64,000 bases of DNA, taken from Fluviicola sp. GTDB taxonomy: Bacteria; Bacteroidota; Bacteroidia; Flavobacteriales_D; Crocinitomicaceae. This document shows positions 44,884 to 55,314 of this stretch, one piece after another (positions within the stretch are counted from its first letter, which is position 1; each line of letters begins with the position of its first letter). Where the stretch lies: positions 434,001 to 498,000 of the forward strand of contig JARWZO010000019.1 of NCBI GenBank assembly GCA_029866325.1. The letters run 5' to 3'. The notes under the pieces are model-generated. The model was not told the DNA's origin, searched no databases, and saw only the letters and a list, made by a program, of their open reading frames with translations. The position numbers were made by a program, and so were the translations under genes.

Positions 44884-45005
44884 AATCGTGTGTGTGTTAT
44901 TCATTTGATCCGTCCCAGCGACATTCGCCGGACGCTTGTTTCCTGATTTTAATCAGTTGTTAATCAAGTTTTTTAAGTTAAAATTTGCTCTAACTGAATG
45001 TCTGA

Positions 45006-45848
45006 TCAAATCTGAACGATCAACATCGGTGCGTTTCCACGAAAAGCCATCCGTTTGGTTTCAGAGCCAATTATCAAATTATGCAAAAAGGTGTGTTCAT
45101 GTGGTACCATGGTAAGCAAATCAATCTTGTATTTATCAATAAATTCATTCAATCCATGCACCACTTCAGCATCCTGATATTGATGAAATGTATGACTCAC
45201 TCCTTCCAGAGCGTGATCAATGGCAACACCTACAACCGCCTGATCGGGAGTTGGAACTTCCAGCGGATTATCGGCAATATGCAAAATGTAAACATGTGCA
45301 TCCAGCAACTTCACCAACGCTTTAAACGGAGCAAACACTTTTTCAGGATGCTCAATTGTTCGGTAATCACAGGCCAGTGCAATCTGTTTGATCTCTTTGA
45401 AATCGGTTTTTGCTCCAATAGACAAAACCATACATGGAGCTGTTCGCATAACGGAAACGGTAACACTTCCGAATAAATGTTCATCAATAAACCCTTCGCC
45501 CTGCATTCCCATGACAATCAAATCGGCAAAACATTCTTTCGCAAAACGCTTAATCTCATCTTTCGGGAATCCTGGAAGAAACGTGTACGAAACCTTTGAT
45601 GGGTCGCCCAAACGATGAGCTACATCTGCCTGAAGCTTCTCCATTTCTTCACGTATACCGGTTTCAACTTCAAGAATTGATGGCATAACCACCGAAACAT
45701 CGGTGACTACTGTTGGGATGTAATACGTATGAAAAAGGATCAATTTAGCGTTTGCTTTTTTAGCGATTTCCACCGCGAAATCGATTGCATTTGAAACCTT
45801 ATCGGACAAATCCGTAGGGACCAAAATAGTTTGAATAGTTGCTTCCAT
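45006..45848 (-). CDS. Universal stress protein, UspA family (tandem Usp domains)
   Basis: IQTILVPTDLSDKVSNAIDFAVEIAKKANAKLILFHTYY; ADLIVMGMQGEGFIDEHLFGSVTVSV. Confidence 0.92.
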   Translation of the reverse strand: MEATIQTILVPTDLSDKVSNAIDFAVEIAKKANAKLILFHTYYIPTVVTDVSVVMPSILEVETGIREEMEKLQADVAHRLGDPSKVSYTFLPGFPKDEIKRFAKECFADLIVMGMQGEGFIDEHLFGSVTVSVMRTAPCMVLSIGAKTDFKEIKQIALACDYRTIEHPEKVFAPFKALVKLLDAHVYILHIADNPLEVPTPDQAVVGVAIDHALEGVSHTFHQYQDAEVVHGLNEFIDKYKIDLLTMVPHEHTFLHNLIIGSETKRMAFRGNAPMLIVQI

Positions 45849-46107
45849 AGTGACGTGTTTTTGTGCTAACCAAAGTTCGTTCTATGGCATCGTGAAAGAT
45901 AGAACTTTCATCAGGCTAAATGTTGATTTTTATCATAAAATGGCTTTTTTTAACCTATATTTTGAAAGGTAGTATTTCCAAAAACATCTCCCACAGATCA
46001 TCTTGGCAAGCTTTCATTCACAAAAAAGTCCCATTGTTCAAAAAACAGGAAAACTCGGCCAACTAGGTTGAACGGAATAATTAACTTTGCGCAAACATTC
46101 TTTACCG

Positions 46108-48345
46108 ATGAGTAGCACACTTCAACAAGTAGCAACAGTAGAACAAGCATTAGAACTAGGTTTACGTACCGATGAATTTGAAATGATTCAGGAGATTTTA
46201 GGTCGCACACCGAATTTCACAGAAACAGCCGTTTACTCCGTAATGTGGTCTGAACACTGTTCGTATAAAAATTCTATTTTCTGGTTGAAACAATTGCCGA
46301 AAGACGGTCCGCACATGCTGGTGAAAGCCGGAGAAGAAAATGCCGGATTGGTTGATTTGGGCGACGGTATAGGTTGCGTATTCAAAATCGAATCACACAA
46401 TCACCCGAGTGCATTGGAACCTTACCAAGGCGCTGCAACCGGAGTTGGAGGTATTAACCGCGATATTTTCACCATGGGAGCTCGTCCGGTAGCGCAATTG
46501 AACTCATTGCGTTTCGGTGACATCAAAGAAGATCGCACCAAATGGCTAGTGAAAGGTGTTGTGAAAGGAATCGGTGATTACGGAAATGCATTCGGTATTC
46601 CGATTGTGGGTGGCGAGGTATTTTTCGATAAATCATACAACCAAAACCCATTGGTAAATGCCTTTTCTGCAGGTATCATCGATACGAAAAAAGTGATTTC
46701 AGCTAAAGCGAAAGGTCCCGGAAATCCGGTTTACATTGTAGGTTCTGCCACAGGTAAAGACGGAATTGCAGGTGCCGCCTTTGCGTCGAAAGATATTACC
46801 GAAGAATCCGCTAATGATTTACCATCGGTGCAAGTGGGCGATCCGTTCATGGAGAAATTATTATTGGAAGCAACGATGGAATTGTCGATGACCGATGCAA
46901 TTGTTGGTATGCAAGACATGGGAGCTGCAGGAATTACCTGTTCAACTTGTGAAATGAGCGCCGGCGGTGGTGTGGGAATGGAAATTCACCTCGACCGTGT
47001 TCCAACTCGTCAGGATAATATGTTGCCTTACGAAATCTTACTTTCCGAATCACAAGAACGCATGTTGGTGGTCATTCAAAAAGGAAAAGAAGATGTGGTA
47101 AAAGGCATTTTCGATAAGTGGGATTTGCATGCCGAAGAAATTGGAACGGTAACAGACGATGGTCGTGTTCGCTACTACATGAACGGTGAATTGGTAGGCG
47201 ATGTTCCTGCCGAATCGTTGGTCTTGGGTGGTGGAGCTCCGCAATACCAGCGCGAGTATTCAGAACCTGCTTATTATCAAGAATACAAGAAATTCAACAT
47301 CGATAGTGTAAAACAACCGGAAGACTTGAAAAAAGTGGCTTTCCACTTGTTGAGCCAGCCGAATATCGCTTCAAAACGTTGGGTTTACGAACAATACGAT
47401 TCCATGGTTGGAACCAAAACCATGTCGACCAACCGACCTACAGATGCAGGAATTGTGCACCTGAAAGGAACAGAAAAAGCATTAGCCATGACGGTAGATT
47501 GCAACTCACGCTACGTCAATGCTGATCCCGAGGTCGGAACTGCGATTGCCGTTTCGGAAGCAGCACGTAATATCGTGGTTTCGGGTGGTATTCCAAGTGC
47601 AATTACCAACTGTTTGAACTTCGGAAATCCTTACAATCCTGAATCTTACTGGCAGTTTGTTGGCGCCATCAAAGGAATGTCGAAAGCATGCTTGAAGTTT
47701 GAAACGCCGGTAACAGGCGGAAATGTTTCCTTCTACAACCAATCAAACATCGGTGGAAAAGAAATTCCGGTATTCCCTACTCCAACGATCGGTATGATTG
47801 GTGTGATTCCGGATAAAACAAAAATCATGTCGCTCGATTTCAAACAAAAAGGCGATTTGATTTTTATTTTGGGTGATACGGTTAATGATATTTCTTCGTC
47901 AGAATACTTGGTGACTTACCATGGAATTGAAGCTTCACCGGCTCCGCATTTCGACTTAGACAAAGAATTTGATTTGCAGGAAGCTGTAAAAGGGTTGATC
48001 GCTATGGAATTGATCAATGCAGCTCACGATTGCGCCGATGGCGGATTGTTTGTTTCGTTGGTGGAAATGTCGATGCCACGCGGTCTTGGATTTGATATCG
48101 TCACCGATTCTGAAGTACGTGAAGATGCCTTCTTGTTTGGTGAAGCTCAAAGTCGTGTTGTGGTAAGTGTTCCGGAAGAAACCGAAGAAGAATTCATCGA
48201 ATTCATGATGGGAAGTGGTGTAAGCTATACCTTACTCGGACACGTTACCAAAGGAAAAATGATGGTCGATGACGAGCATTTCGGATTCATTTCCGAAGCG
48301 AAAGATATCTTCGACAACGCCTTGGGTAAATTGATCGAAGGTTAA
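46108..48345 (+). CDS. purL: Phosphoribosylformylglycinamidine synthase subunit PurL
   Basis: [57 protein letters not shown]. Confidence 0.97.
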   Translation: MSSTLQQVATVEQALELGLRTDEFEMIQEILGRTPNFTETAVYSVMWSEHCSYKNSIFWLKQLPKDGPHMLVKAGEENAGLVDLGDGIGCVFKIESHNHPSALEPYQGAATGVGGINRDIFTMGARPVAQLNSLRFGDIKEDRTKWLVKGVVKGIGDYGNAFGIPIVGGEVFFDKSYNQNPLVNAFSAGIIDTKKVISAKAKGPGNPVYIVGSATGKDGIAGAAFASKDITEESANDLPSVQVGDPFMEKLLLEATMELSMTDAIVGMQDMGAAGITCSTCEMSAGGGVGMEIHLDRVPTRQDNMLPYEILLSESQERMLVVIQKGKEDVVKGIFDKWDLHAEEIGTVTDDGRVRYYMNGELVGDVPAESLVLGGGAPQYQREYSEPAYYQEYKKFNIDSVKQPEDLKKVAFHLLSQPNIASKRWVYEQYDSMVGTKTMSTNRPTDAGIVHLKGTEKALAMTVDCNSRYVNADPEVGTAIAVSEAARNIVVSGGIPSAITNCLNFGNPYNPESYWQFVGAIKGMSKACLKFETPVTGGNVSFYNQSNIGGKEIPVFPTPTIGMIGVIPDKTKIMSLDFKQKGDLIFILGDTVNDISSSEYLVTYHGIEASPAPHFDLDKEFDLQEAVKGLIAMELINAAHDCADGGLFVSLVEMSMPRGLGFDIVTDSEVREDAFLFGEAQSRVVVSVPEETEEEFIEFMMGSGVSYTLLGHVTKGKMMVDDEHFGFISEAKDIFDNALGKLIEG

Positions 48346-48355
48346 TTCCTGAAAG

Positions 48356-48982
48356 ATGGAATTGATCGAACGTTATTTTCCCGAATTAACGGAAAAACAA
48401 CACGCGCAGTTTGCACAACTGAAACCGCTCTACGAAGAGTGGAATGCACAAATCAATGTGATTTCCCGCAAGGATATGGATGATTTCTATGAGCGGCATG
48501 TACTGCACTCTCTCGGAATTGCCAAAATAATGACCTTTACTCCGGGTTCATCCGTACTCGATATCGGAACCGGCGGCGGTTTCCCCGGAATTCCATTGGC
48601 CATTCTGTTCCCCGAAGTGCAATTCCACTTGGTTGATTCCATTGGAAAAAAGATCAAAGTGGTGAATGAAGTTGCTCAGGCGCTTGGATTAACCAATGTG
48701 CGCGCTACACATGCTCGTGCAGAAGACATCAAGGAACAATTCGATTTCATTGTAAGTCGCGCTGTAACAGCCATGTCGGCTTTTCTTCCATGGACCAAAG
48801 GTAAATTCCTGAAACAACACAACAACCCGCTTAAAAATGGTATTTTGTACCTCAAAGGTGGCGATTTGACCGAAGAATTGGCTCCCGTTAAACAATCACT
48901 AAAACTTCATCCGTTGAACACATTCTTTTCGGAGGAGTTCTTTGAAACCAAAGCTGTGGTTTATGTTGATATGAGCAAGTAA
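48356..48982 (+). CDS. rsmG: 16S rRNA (guanine(527)-N(7))-methyltransferase
   Basis: WNAQINVISRKDMDDFYERHVLHSLGIAK; VLDIGTGGGFPGIPLAILFPEVQFHLVDSIGKK. Confidence 0.96.
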   Translation: MELIERYFPELTEKQHAQFAQLKPLYEEWNAQINVISRKDMDDFYERHVLHSLGIAKIMTFTPGSSVLDIGTGGGFPGIPLAILFPEVQFHLVDSIGKKIKVVNEVAQALGLTNVRATHARAEDIKEQFDFIVSRAVTAMSAFLPWTKGKFLKQHNNPLKNGILYLKGGDLTEELAPVKQSLKLHPLNTFFSEEFFETKAVVYVDMSK

Positions 48983-49027
48983 GATTTTTTTGACTTACAT
49001 TCGTTCATCAACACCAAACATACTACT

Positions 49028-49621
49028 GTGAAACATGACCGTTTTCTGAAACTATTCGTTATGGCACTGTTTGCCACAATTGCCTTGCAGTCATGCGATA
49101 TGAGCAAGTATTATTTCAGGATGCATTCAACTTCAAAAAACAAACACTTTCAAACAGATAGTCGACCAATATCGGTAAAATCTGAATCCTTTAATGCAGC
49201 TGAAAAAAAAGACATTTCAACTACGAGCGATAGCCTTGGGTATTCTTCCTATGACTTAGCAGGAACTGCATTAGATTCTACTCAACTAATAAAAACGCAT
49301 ACCCCAATTAACAGCCCAAAGTTGTTTTTTCAGAAAACAAATGAATTAGAGACTGTGAAGCGCAACACTCAAGCAAAAGAGCAGCATGGCATTTCCACTT
49401 CACAAAAAGCAAAAAGCTCGTTTCCATCAGAAATTGAAATGGCGTCGGTTTTTTTCTTTTTCTTGATGATCTTGATCATCTTTATCGGTATTTGCGTTTT
49501 CTTGATTTCCTGGGTTTTTACTCCCGCAATGCTTGCCTTAAAAATTGCACTTTGGACAATGGCCGGACTAGCTATTTTGCCAATCATTCTATTCCTAATC
49601 GTGCTTTTTTTAAATATCTGA
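49028..49621 (+). CDS. Hypothetical lipoprotein/membrane protein
   Basis: Lipobox TIALQSCDMSK; two C-terminal TM segments. Confidence 0.6.
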   Translation: MKHDRFLKLFVMALFATIALQSCDMSKYYFRMHSTSKNKHFQTDSRPISVKSESFNAAEKKDISTTSDSLGYSSYDLAGTALDSTQLIKTHTPINSPKLFFQKTNELETVKRNTQAKEQHGISTSQKAKSSFPSEIEMASVFFFFLMILIIFIGICVFLISWVFTPAMLALKIALWTMAGLAILPIILFLIVLFLNI

Positions 49622-49658
49622 GTTCCAATCAGCATTGTCTTTAGATTGAAAAATAAGG

Positions 49659-50000
49659 CTAATGATAATAATTCACGCTTCCTTTTTGAGTGAAGGCCTC
49701 ACCATTACTGTATTCACCGGTAACAATAATCGTATAAACACCTGCTTCGGTAGGCTTCCCACTCCAAACATGCGTTAAGTATTCAGATTCGTAAACCTCG
49801 ATTCCCCAACGACTGTAGACCTTCACGTTGGTTTTCTTTACCGCGCAACTGCATAAAATGGATACCGTATAATCAGGTATTTCAGGGTTTTTCGATACCG
49901 CCACTGATTGAGGAAACTTCCATGTGCAGGTGCTTTCGGTTTGAGAAAAAAGAGTTCCGCTGCAGAGCAGAAATAATCCAATGATGATTAATTGTTTCAT
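49659..50000 (-). CDS. Minimal secreted protein made of a CHU_C/gliding motility-associated C-terminal-like domain
   Basis: Signal peptide; NVKVYSRWGIEVYESEYLTHVWSGKPTEAGVYTIIVTGEYSNGEAFTQKGSVNYYH. Confidence 0.75.
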   Translation of the reverse strand: MKQLIIIGLFLLCSGTLFSQTESTCTWKFPQSVAVSKNPEIPDYTVSILCSCAVKKTNVKVYSRWGIEVYESEYLTHVWSGKPTEAGVYTIIVTGEYSNGEAFTQKGSVNYYH

Positions 50001-50140
50001 GCTATAAATGTATAAAAACCTCAGTACAATCCTGCTGACATTCCGTTCGATTTTAGCCTATACTCTCTTCCAACAACAAGACAACCAAACTATTGAATTA
50101 ATCACCTAAAATCCGTAACCTTGTTTTTGAATCCGCATTA

Positions 50141-51880
50141 ATGCAATCAATGGCAGACCAAGAATTAATCGAACAACACAGCCTGAAGCAATCATTCGTG
50201 TTTCGTTCCAAGATGTGGGGATTGATTCTTAAACGCAGTCTTGCCAATTTCGTATCAGGTAGCCAAAAACAACACGGTGGAACTTCGTTGAAAAATGCGC
50301 CCGTAATTGCCGCTTCGCATACCGAACTATGGAACCGGTACGACAACACACAAAACTGGATTCTCACTGCCGGAAAAATAGAAAACTTACGCATCGCCGT
50401 TCGACAAATTAACGGACTGGAAGTACCCGCCAATAGCATTTTTAGTTTTTGGAAACACATCGGAAATCCGAATTGGGGAAAGCAATACGTTATTGGTCGA
50501 GAAATCAGAGAAGGCTGTATTATTCCCACCAAAGCAGGCGGTTTGTGTCAACTGTCAAACGCGTTATATGATGCAGCCCTCAATGCGCATTTTGAGATTG
50601 TAGAACGCCACAAACACACCAAAGTTGTGAAAGGTTCACTGGCAGAACAAAACCGCGATGCAACTGTAAAATGGAACTACATCGACCTGCGTTTTAAGTC
50701 GGAATATGCATTCAGAATAGAAGCCGAACTGACAGCAACGGAATTGATTGTACAGTTCAAAAGCATGGAGAAATCCATAAACGAAAGCGACAATGCTTTT
50801 GTCTCACAAGCCGTAGCTTCCATCAACGATTGTTTCTCGTGCGGAAACACATCCTGCTTCAAACATCCGACAGGAAAAGAGGTCGAAGAACGTAGCGGAA
50901 CTACCGCTTATTTATTGGATGAAGCTTGGCCGGAATTTGATGCTTACATCGCTGAAAATGCAAAAGCTACTGACTACTTTGCACTTTCGGTTCACAATAG
51001 TCGACTCATCAAATCTGCCCGATACCGTTGGAAAAATGGTTCAGGTCGCTTGGTAAAGAATACCAACTTCGCAGCATTGAAGCGTTCCATTCAACTGCGC
51101 ATAGCAGCCAAACGCAAACAAAATCCGTTTCAGGCAGCATTAAAAGCCGATGATCTTCTTGCCCGAAAATTGGTGCAATCCATACCGGTTGATTGCACGC
51201 ACATAGTTATTTCGCAGAATTTACTCCCAGCTGCTTGGCAAAGTGGCATCTTTGGTGGTCGAACATTTGACGTACTCATGACGCGTTTACCGATAGAAAA
51301 CCTTCACCGGCAATTGGATGAAGCGCACAATTTACATCCGGAAAGCGCTACGTTAAATGATTTCAGAGCTCCCGAATCACTTGTAAATCAAGAGCAATCA
51401 GCCCTCAATCAAGCTCGAAAAATCATAACACCTCATCGAGCCATCGCTTCTGTTTTTACCAACAAAACGGTTTTACTCGATTGGCAACTTCCTAAAACGG
51501 ATGCAAAAGCGTCATCCGGAACCGAAATCCTGTTTCCAGCTTCGGCATTGGGCAGAAAAGGGGCCTATTCAATGAAACAATTGGCGCAGGAACTCGATCT
51601 TTCAGTAACCGTTTTGGGGAAAGCAACCGAGCGAGAAGGGTTTTGGGAAAACGTTGACATTAAATCGTTTACCAAGTTGGAAAATGTAAGATTGATCGTT
51701 TACCCGACAACGATTGAACACCAACCGCGTTTGCTTTTAAAAGCACTAGCTATGGGCATTCCGATTATCACCACTCCAGCTGCAGGATTACCGGAAAGCA
51801 CGTTGGTGACTATTGTTCCCGTGAGTGATTACGAGGCGTTGAAAACCGCTTTCTTATTTCGAATAAACGAGGAAAAATAA
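50141..51880 (+). CDS. VanW-family protein with C-terminal glycosyltransferase-like region
   Basis: VanW: NLRIAVRQINGLEVPANSIFSFWKHIGNPN..GGLCQLSNALYDAALNA; C-term KALAMGIPIITTPAAGLPES. Confidence 0.8.
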   Translation: MQSMADQELIEQHSLKQSFVFRSKMWGLILKRSLANFVSGSQKQHGGTSLKNAPVIAASHTELWNRYDNTQNWILTAGKIENLRIAVRQINGLEVPANSIFSFWKHIGNPNWGKQYVIGREIREGCIIPTKAGGLCQLSNALYDAALNAHFEIVERHKHTKVVKGSLAEQNRDATVKWNYIDLRFKSEYAFRIEAELTATELIVQFKSMEKSINESDNAFVSQAVASINDCFSCGNTSCFKHPTGKEVEERSGTTAYLLDEAWPEFDAYIAENAKATDYFALSVHNSRLIKSARYRWKNGSGRLVKNTNFAALKRSIQLRIAAKRKQNPFQAALKADDLLARKLVQSIPVDCTHIVISQNLLPAAWQSGIFGGRTFDVLMTRLPIENLHRQLDEAHNLHPESATLNDFRAPESLVNQEQSALNQARKIITPHRAIASVFTNKTVLLDWQLPKTDAKASSGTEILFPASALGRKGAYSMKQLAQELDLSVTVLGKATEREGFWENVDIKSFTKLENVRLIVYPTTIEHQPRLLLKALAMGIPIITTPAAGLPESTLVTIVPVSDYEALKTAFLFRINEEK

Positions 51881-51901
51881 ATTTGTATCTTTCTTCCGTC
51901 T

Positions 51902-52708
51902 ATGGAATACCACGAATATCCTCCGTCAGCTGCGTTGGCACCTTTTGTAAAATGTTTTTGGTCATTGGAAAGCGATGATGAAACACATGAACGTGATCGG
52001 ATTTTCCCCGATGGCAACATCGAACTTATTCTCCATTACCGCGATTTATTTAAGAAATATGATGATGCTGGAAACGCAGTTGTTCAACCCCGAAGTTTCT
52101 TTCATGGTCAGTTGAAACGCTACTTTGAGCTACAACCAACCGGTAAAGTAGGTGTTTTCAGCGCGCGCTTTCATCCTGCCGGTTTACGTCCGTTTGTTCC
52201 TTTCAGCGTATCTAAAATTACCGACCTTACGGCACCAACAACGCAAGCTTGGGGAGAGAAAGCTATTCAGCTTGAACGCGATTTGCTTAAAGCCGATACT
52301 ACTGAACAACGTATTTCGATCATGGAAACGTTTCTCCTTGGTCAATTGAATCAGGAACAGGTTGATGCAATCGTTGAGAACTGTGTTGGTTCAATCATTG
52401 AACAATCGGGTATTACGAGTGTAGATGAACTTACGCAACAACAAGCAATTGGCAAAAGGGCATTGGAACGCAGATTTCAGCAAAGTGTGGGACTTTCACC
52501 AAAGTTGTTTGCCCGCATTATTCGATTCAATTATGCCCTTCAGTTGATCGAAAAACGTGATTTTAGTAATTTCACCGTTATTGCTTACGAAGGTGGTTTT
52601 TACGATCAGGCTCATTTTATCAAGGATTTTCACGATTTAACGGGACTCAATCCCAAACAATATTTCTCGAAAAACTTGGAAATGGTTCGTTTTTTCAACC
52701 TCGATTAA
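51902..52708 (+). CDS. AraC family transcriptional regulator
   Basis: C-terminal HTH KRALERRFQQSVGLSPKLFARIIRFNYALQLIEK..AYEGGFYDQAHFIKDFHDLTGLNPKQYF. Confidence 0.92.
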   Translation: MEYHEYPPSAALAPFVKCFWSLESDDETHERDRIFPDGNIELILHYRDLFKKYDDAGNAVVQPRSFFHGQLKRYFELQPTGKVGVFSARFHPAGLRPFVPFSVSKITDLTAPTTQAWGEKAIQLERDLLKADTTEQRISIMETFLLGQLNQEQVDAIVENCVGSIIEQSGITSVDELTQQQAIGKRALERRFQQSVGLSPKLFARIIRFNYALQLIEKRDFSNFTVIAYEGGFYDQAHFIKDFHDLTGLNPKQYFSKNLEMVRFFNLD

Positions 52709-52771
52709 ACAACGACGCGTTTTTACAATTTTCTACCAAAACCGATTCGCACTTTTGCTAAAAATTTAAGC

Positions 52772-53275
52772 ATGAAAAAAATCGTATTCTCTTTTACAAT
52801 CATTGCCCTGCTTGCCGCGTGTGCGGATGAACAATCGACCTCCGAATCAACTGAATCAACTAACAAACCCGCTTACGAAGGCCACAAACAAGCTTCGTGG
52901 TTATTAGGACGTTGGGAAAACAATTCAGATCAGGGAAATTTATCTGAAGTCTGGGAAAAGAAAAACGATTCATTGTACATCGGTACTTCTTATTTCGAAA
53001 TCAATGGTGATACTGTTTTCAATGAAAGTGTTGAGTTAATCGAGAAAGATGGTGTTCTGAATTACATTGTTTCTATCTCCGAAGGCGATCAAGGTCCGGT
53101 ACCGTTTAAGCTAACAAAATCATCCGATACAGAATTGGTGTTCGAAAATCCAAAACACGATTTCCCGCAAATGATTACCTATACCCACAAAGGTGATTCG
53201 GTAATCGCTATCATTTCCGGAAAAGAAAAGGGAAAACCCAAGAAAGAGGTTTTCGCCATGAAAAAAACAAATTGA
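52772..53275 (+). CDS. DUF6265-like lipoprotein
   Basis: Lipobox LLAACADEQ; WLLGRWENNSDQGNLSEVWEKKNDSLYIGTSYF. Confidence 0.7.
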   Translation: MKKIVFSFTIIALLAACADEQSTSESTESTNKPAYEGHKQASWLLGRWENNSDQGNLSEVWEKKNDSLYIGTSYFEINGDTVFNESVELIEKDGVLNYIVSISEGDQGPVPFKLTKSSDTELVFENPKHDFPQMITYTHKGDSVIAIISGKEKGKPKKEVFAMKKTN

Positions 53276-53303
53276 TAGTGATATTATTGTTGTTGCTGCT
53301 GTA

Positions 53304-53325
53304 GGCGCGGGACGCATCCCGCGCC
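53304..53325. repeat. CGGGA-N4-TCCCG hairpin
   Basis: GGCGCGGGA-CGCA-TCCCGCGCC. Confidence 0.7.
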
Positions 53326-53361
53326 TTATTTTGCAATAATGACCATTATTACAAAATACAA

Positions 53362-53381
53362 GTTCGCGATGAATCGCGAAC
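53362..53381. repeat. Short hairpin
   Basis: GTTCGCGAT-GA-ATCGCGAAC. Confidence 0.6.
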
Positions 53382-53416
53382 CCACAATGATCAACATCAC
53401 AAAAAATATCCCACAA

Positions 53417-53447
53417 AAAAAACGATCCGCCTGAGGCGGATCGTTTT
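53417..53447. terminator. Bidirectional terminator
   Basis: AAAAAACGATCCGCC-TGA-GGCGGATCGTTTTT between convergent genes. Confidence 0.85.
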
Positions 53448-53469
53448 TCTATAGGGTTGTCATCGAAGT

Positions 53470-54012
53470 TTAATCTTCAATTCTGTATTTCTTGAAAAAA
53501 GCATCCCAATCCCACAGGAAATTCCCCACAATAGCATCCATACGCTTTAGGAAAAGCGGGTTCGGAGCTTGCATTCTGCGGAAATATTCATCCTGATAAT
53601 CGTTGAGGTTGTATTTGTGAAAAACCGCTTTTGACATAGCATACACCATGTTTTTTGACGGATGATTGATCCGGAGCATGAATTTCTGATATTCGCGCAC
53701 CGTTTCTTCGGCTTCGGCAGCTGATGCCTGCATCATTTTCCCAAGCTTATCAAAAATCAACTGCTCTACACGCACAGCTTGTTCCACCTCAAACGTACTT
53801 TCCAAGCACGAAAGATTGGCTACCATAACAACCATTGAAAACTGACCGTTTTTTTCTTCCTGAATATTTGGCGAAGTAATGAATGCAGGGTCTTCGTTGA
53901 TCAATTGAGCAACTTCTCCAAAACCATTCTCTACCATCTCCAGAATTCCATTCATGAAAACGTTAGCTAACTGATTGTCTGATAATTTCTTTTTCAATAA
54001 TGATCCTAGCAT
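53470..54012 (-). CDS. Conserved hypothetical protein
   Basis: Intact 180-aa ORF, no recognised domain. Confidence 0.6.
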   Translation of the reverse strand: MLGSLLKKKLSDNQLANVFMNGILEMVENGFGEVAQLINEDPAFITSPNIQEEKNGQFSMVVMVANLSCLESTFEVEQAVRVEQLIFDKLGKMMQASAAEAEETVREYQKFMLRINHPSKNMVYAMSKAVFHKYNLNDYQDEYFRRMQAPNPLFLKRMDAIVGNFLWDWDAFFKKYRIED

Positions 54013-54219
54013 AGGCTTAATTGCAATATCGTTCTTACAAAGATAGATGCAATTATACCAGTCAATTAGCTGTGTATTACTGAAATGTTAACTAAGTTAT
54101 CAACAGCTTCAACGAAGCAGAATTGGTTGTTTTTCCAGAAATTAACATTCCTGTGTTTTGTAACTAATTGAACGATGCACCATTTGAAATGTATACATTT
54201 GAACAACTGCATCTTTTTT

Positions 54220-55314
54220 ATGAAACTGTACTCACCCCTTTTCGGAATTATCGCCTGTGCGCTGGCCGGGGCTGTTGTTTGCAGTTGTAATAATCCTTCT
54301 GAGTCCGGACAATCAACGCAGCCAATTGTAATTGACACTGAACAAATTACAAAAGAAACCATTGTTTCCGACGCAATCGCGGATGCAACCCTTGAATCAC
54401 CAACAGTTGTAAAAGTGGCATTTGCCGTAAGCGGAAAACTGGAAAAAGGTGAGCTGACGCTGGAAGAAGGATCGCATTTCAAAAAAGGACAGTTGCTGTA
54501 TCAAATCAACAACAAAGAAGCTTTTGCTGCATTGAGTCGGGTAAAAACCGAACTGGCAACTCATTTGGTGCAACTTATGCCGGAAATCGAAACACAATTT
54601 CCCAGTGAAAAAAACAAGTGGGTACGGTTTATGGAAGAGCTGAAACCACAATTCCTTACGCCGACTCTCCCCGCTTTCAAAACTTCCAAAGAACGCTACC
54701 TGTTTACCGAGAAAGGTTGTTTGACCGATTATTACCGCCTTCAGGAAATGGAAACGAATATGGCCAATTATTTTTACATCGCCCCGTTTAATGGTATGGT
54801 GATCGCCATTTCGGAACAACCCGAAAATCAACTGAAAGCAGGAAAAGTCATTGCAACTATCGCCAAAGAAGAAGCGCTTCGTGTGAAAGGCGATATTGGA
54901 ACTATCCAGCTCAATACCTTTTCGGAACAATCACCTTTGGTTTGTACCGTTCAGGGTGACACTATCGGAAATGCCATTTACAAATCACGCAATGGCCTCA
55001 TTAATGGAAAAACAGAAAAAATGCACTACTGGTTCGACCTGAAATTGTTTCGAAAACGTCCACTTTTTCATGGAATGAAAGTGCAACTGGTGATTCCGAA
55101 AGCAAAGCGTACAGCAGGCGCAAAAGTACCGCTAAGCGCGCTGAAAGGTGAATCAATTCAGGTATTCAGAAATGGCAAAATTCAGGAAAAATCAGTTCAG
55201 ATCGAACAAAGTGATTCTAATTCAGCATTTGTAAGCGGTTTGAACTCAGGCGACTTGATAGTCGTTACGTTTCAACAATCCGTTGATCCGAAAGCAAGGT
55301 ATCAATCGCGTTAA
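54220..55314 (+). CDS. RND/HlyD-type periplasmic adaptor lipoprotein
   Basis: Lipobox VVCSCNNPS; biotinyl-lipoyl-like GKLEKGELTLEEGSHFKKGQLLYQIN; FNGMVIAISEQPENQLKAGKVIATI. Confidence 0.78.
   Translation: MKLYSPLFGIIACALAGAVVCSCNNPSESGQSTQPIVIDTEQITKETIVSDAIADATLESPTVVKVAFAVSGKLEKGELTLEEGSHFKKGQLLYQINNKEAFAALSRVKTELATHLVQLMPEIETQFPSEKNKWVRFMEELKPQFLTPTLPAFKTSKERYLFTEKGCLTDYYRLQEMETNMANYFYIAPFNGMVIAISEQPENQLKAGKVIATIAKEEALRVKGDIGTIQLNTFSEQSPLVCTVQGDTIGNAIYKSRNGLINGKTEKMHYWFDLKLFRKRPLFHGMKVQLVIPKAKRTAGAKVPLSALKGESIQVFRNGKIQEKSVQIEQSDSNSAFVSGLNSGDLIVVTFQQSVDPKARYQSR

Noticed and set aside
46000-46107. Purine-type riboswitch upstream of purL
   Set aside because: No recognisable purine or related aptamer core seen in the leader by eye; would need an Infernal/Rfam scan.
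48970-49115. Shared 14-mer gatatgagcaagta at the rsmG 3' end and in the next gene
   Set aside because: Encodes DMSK in both; too short and without flanking similarity to call a duplication.
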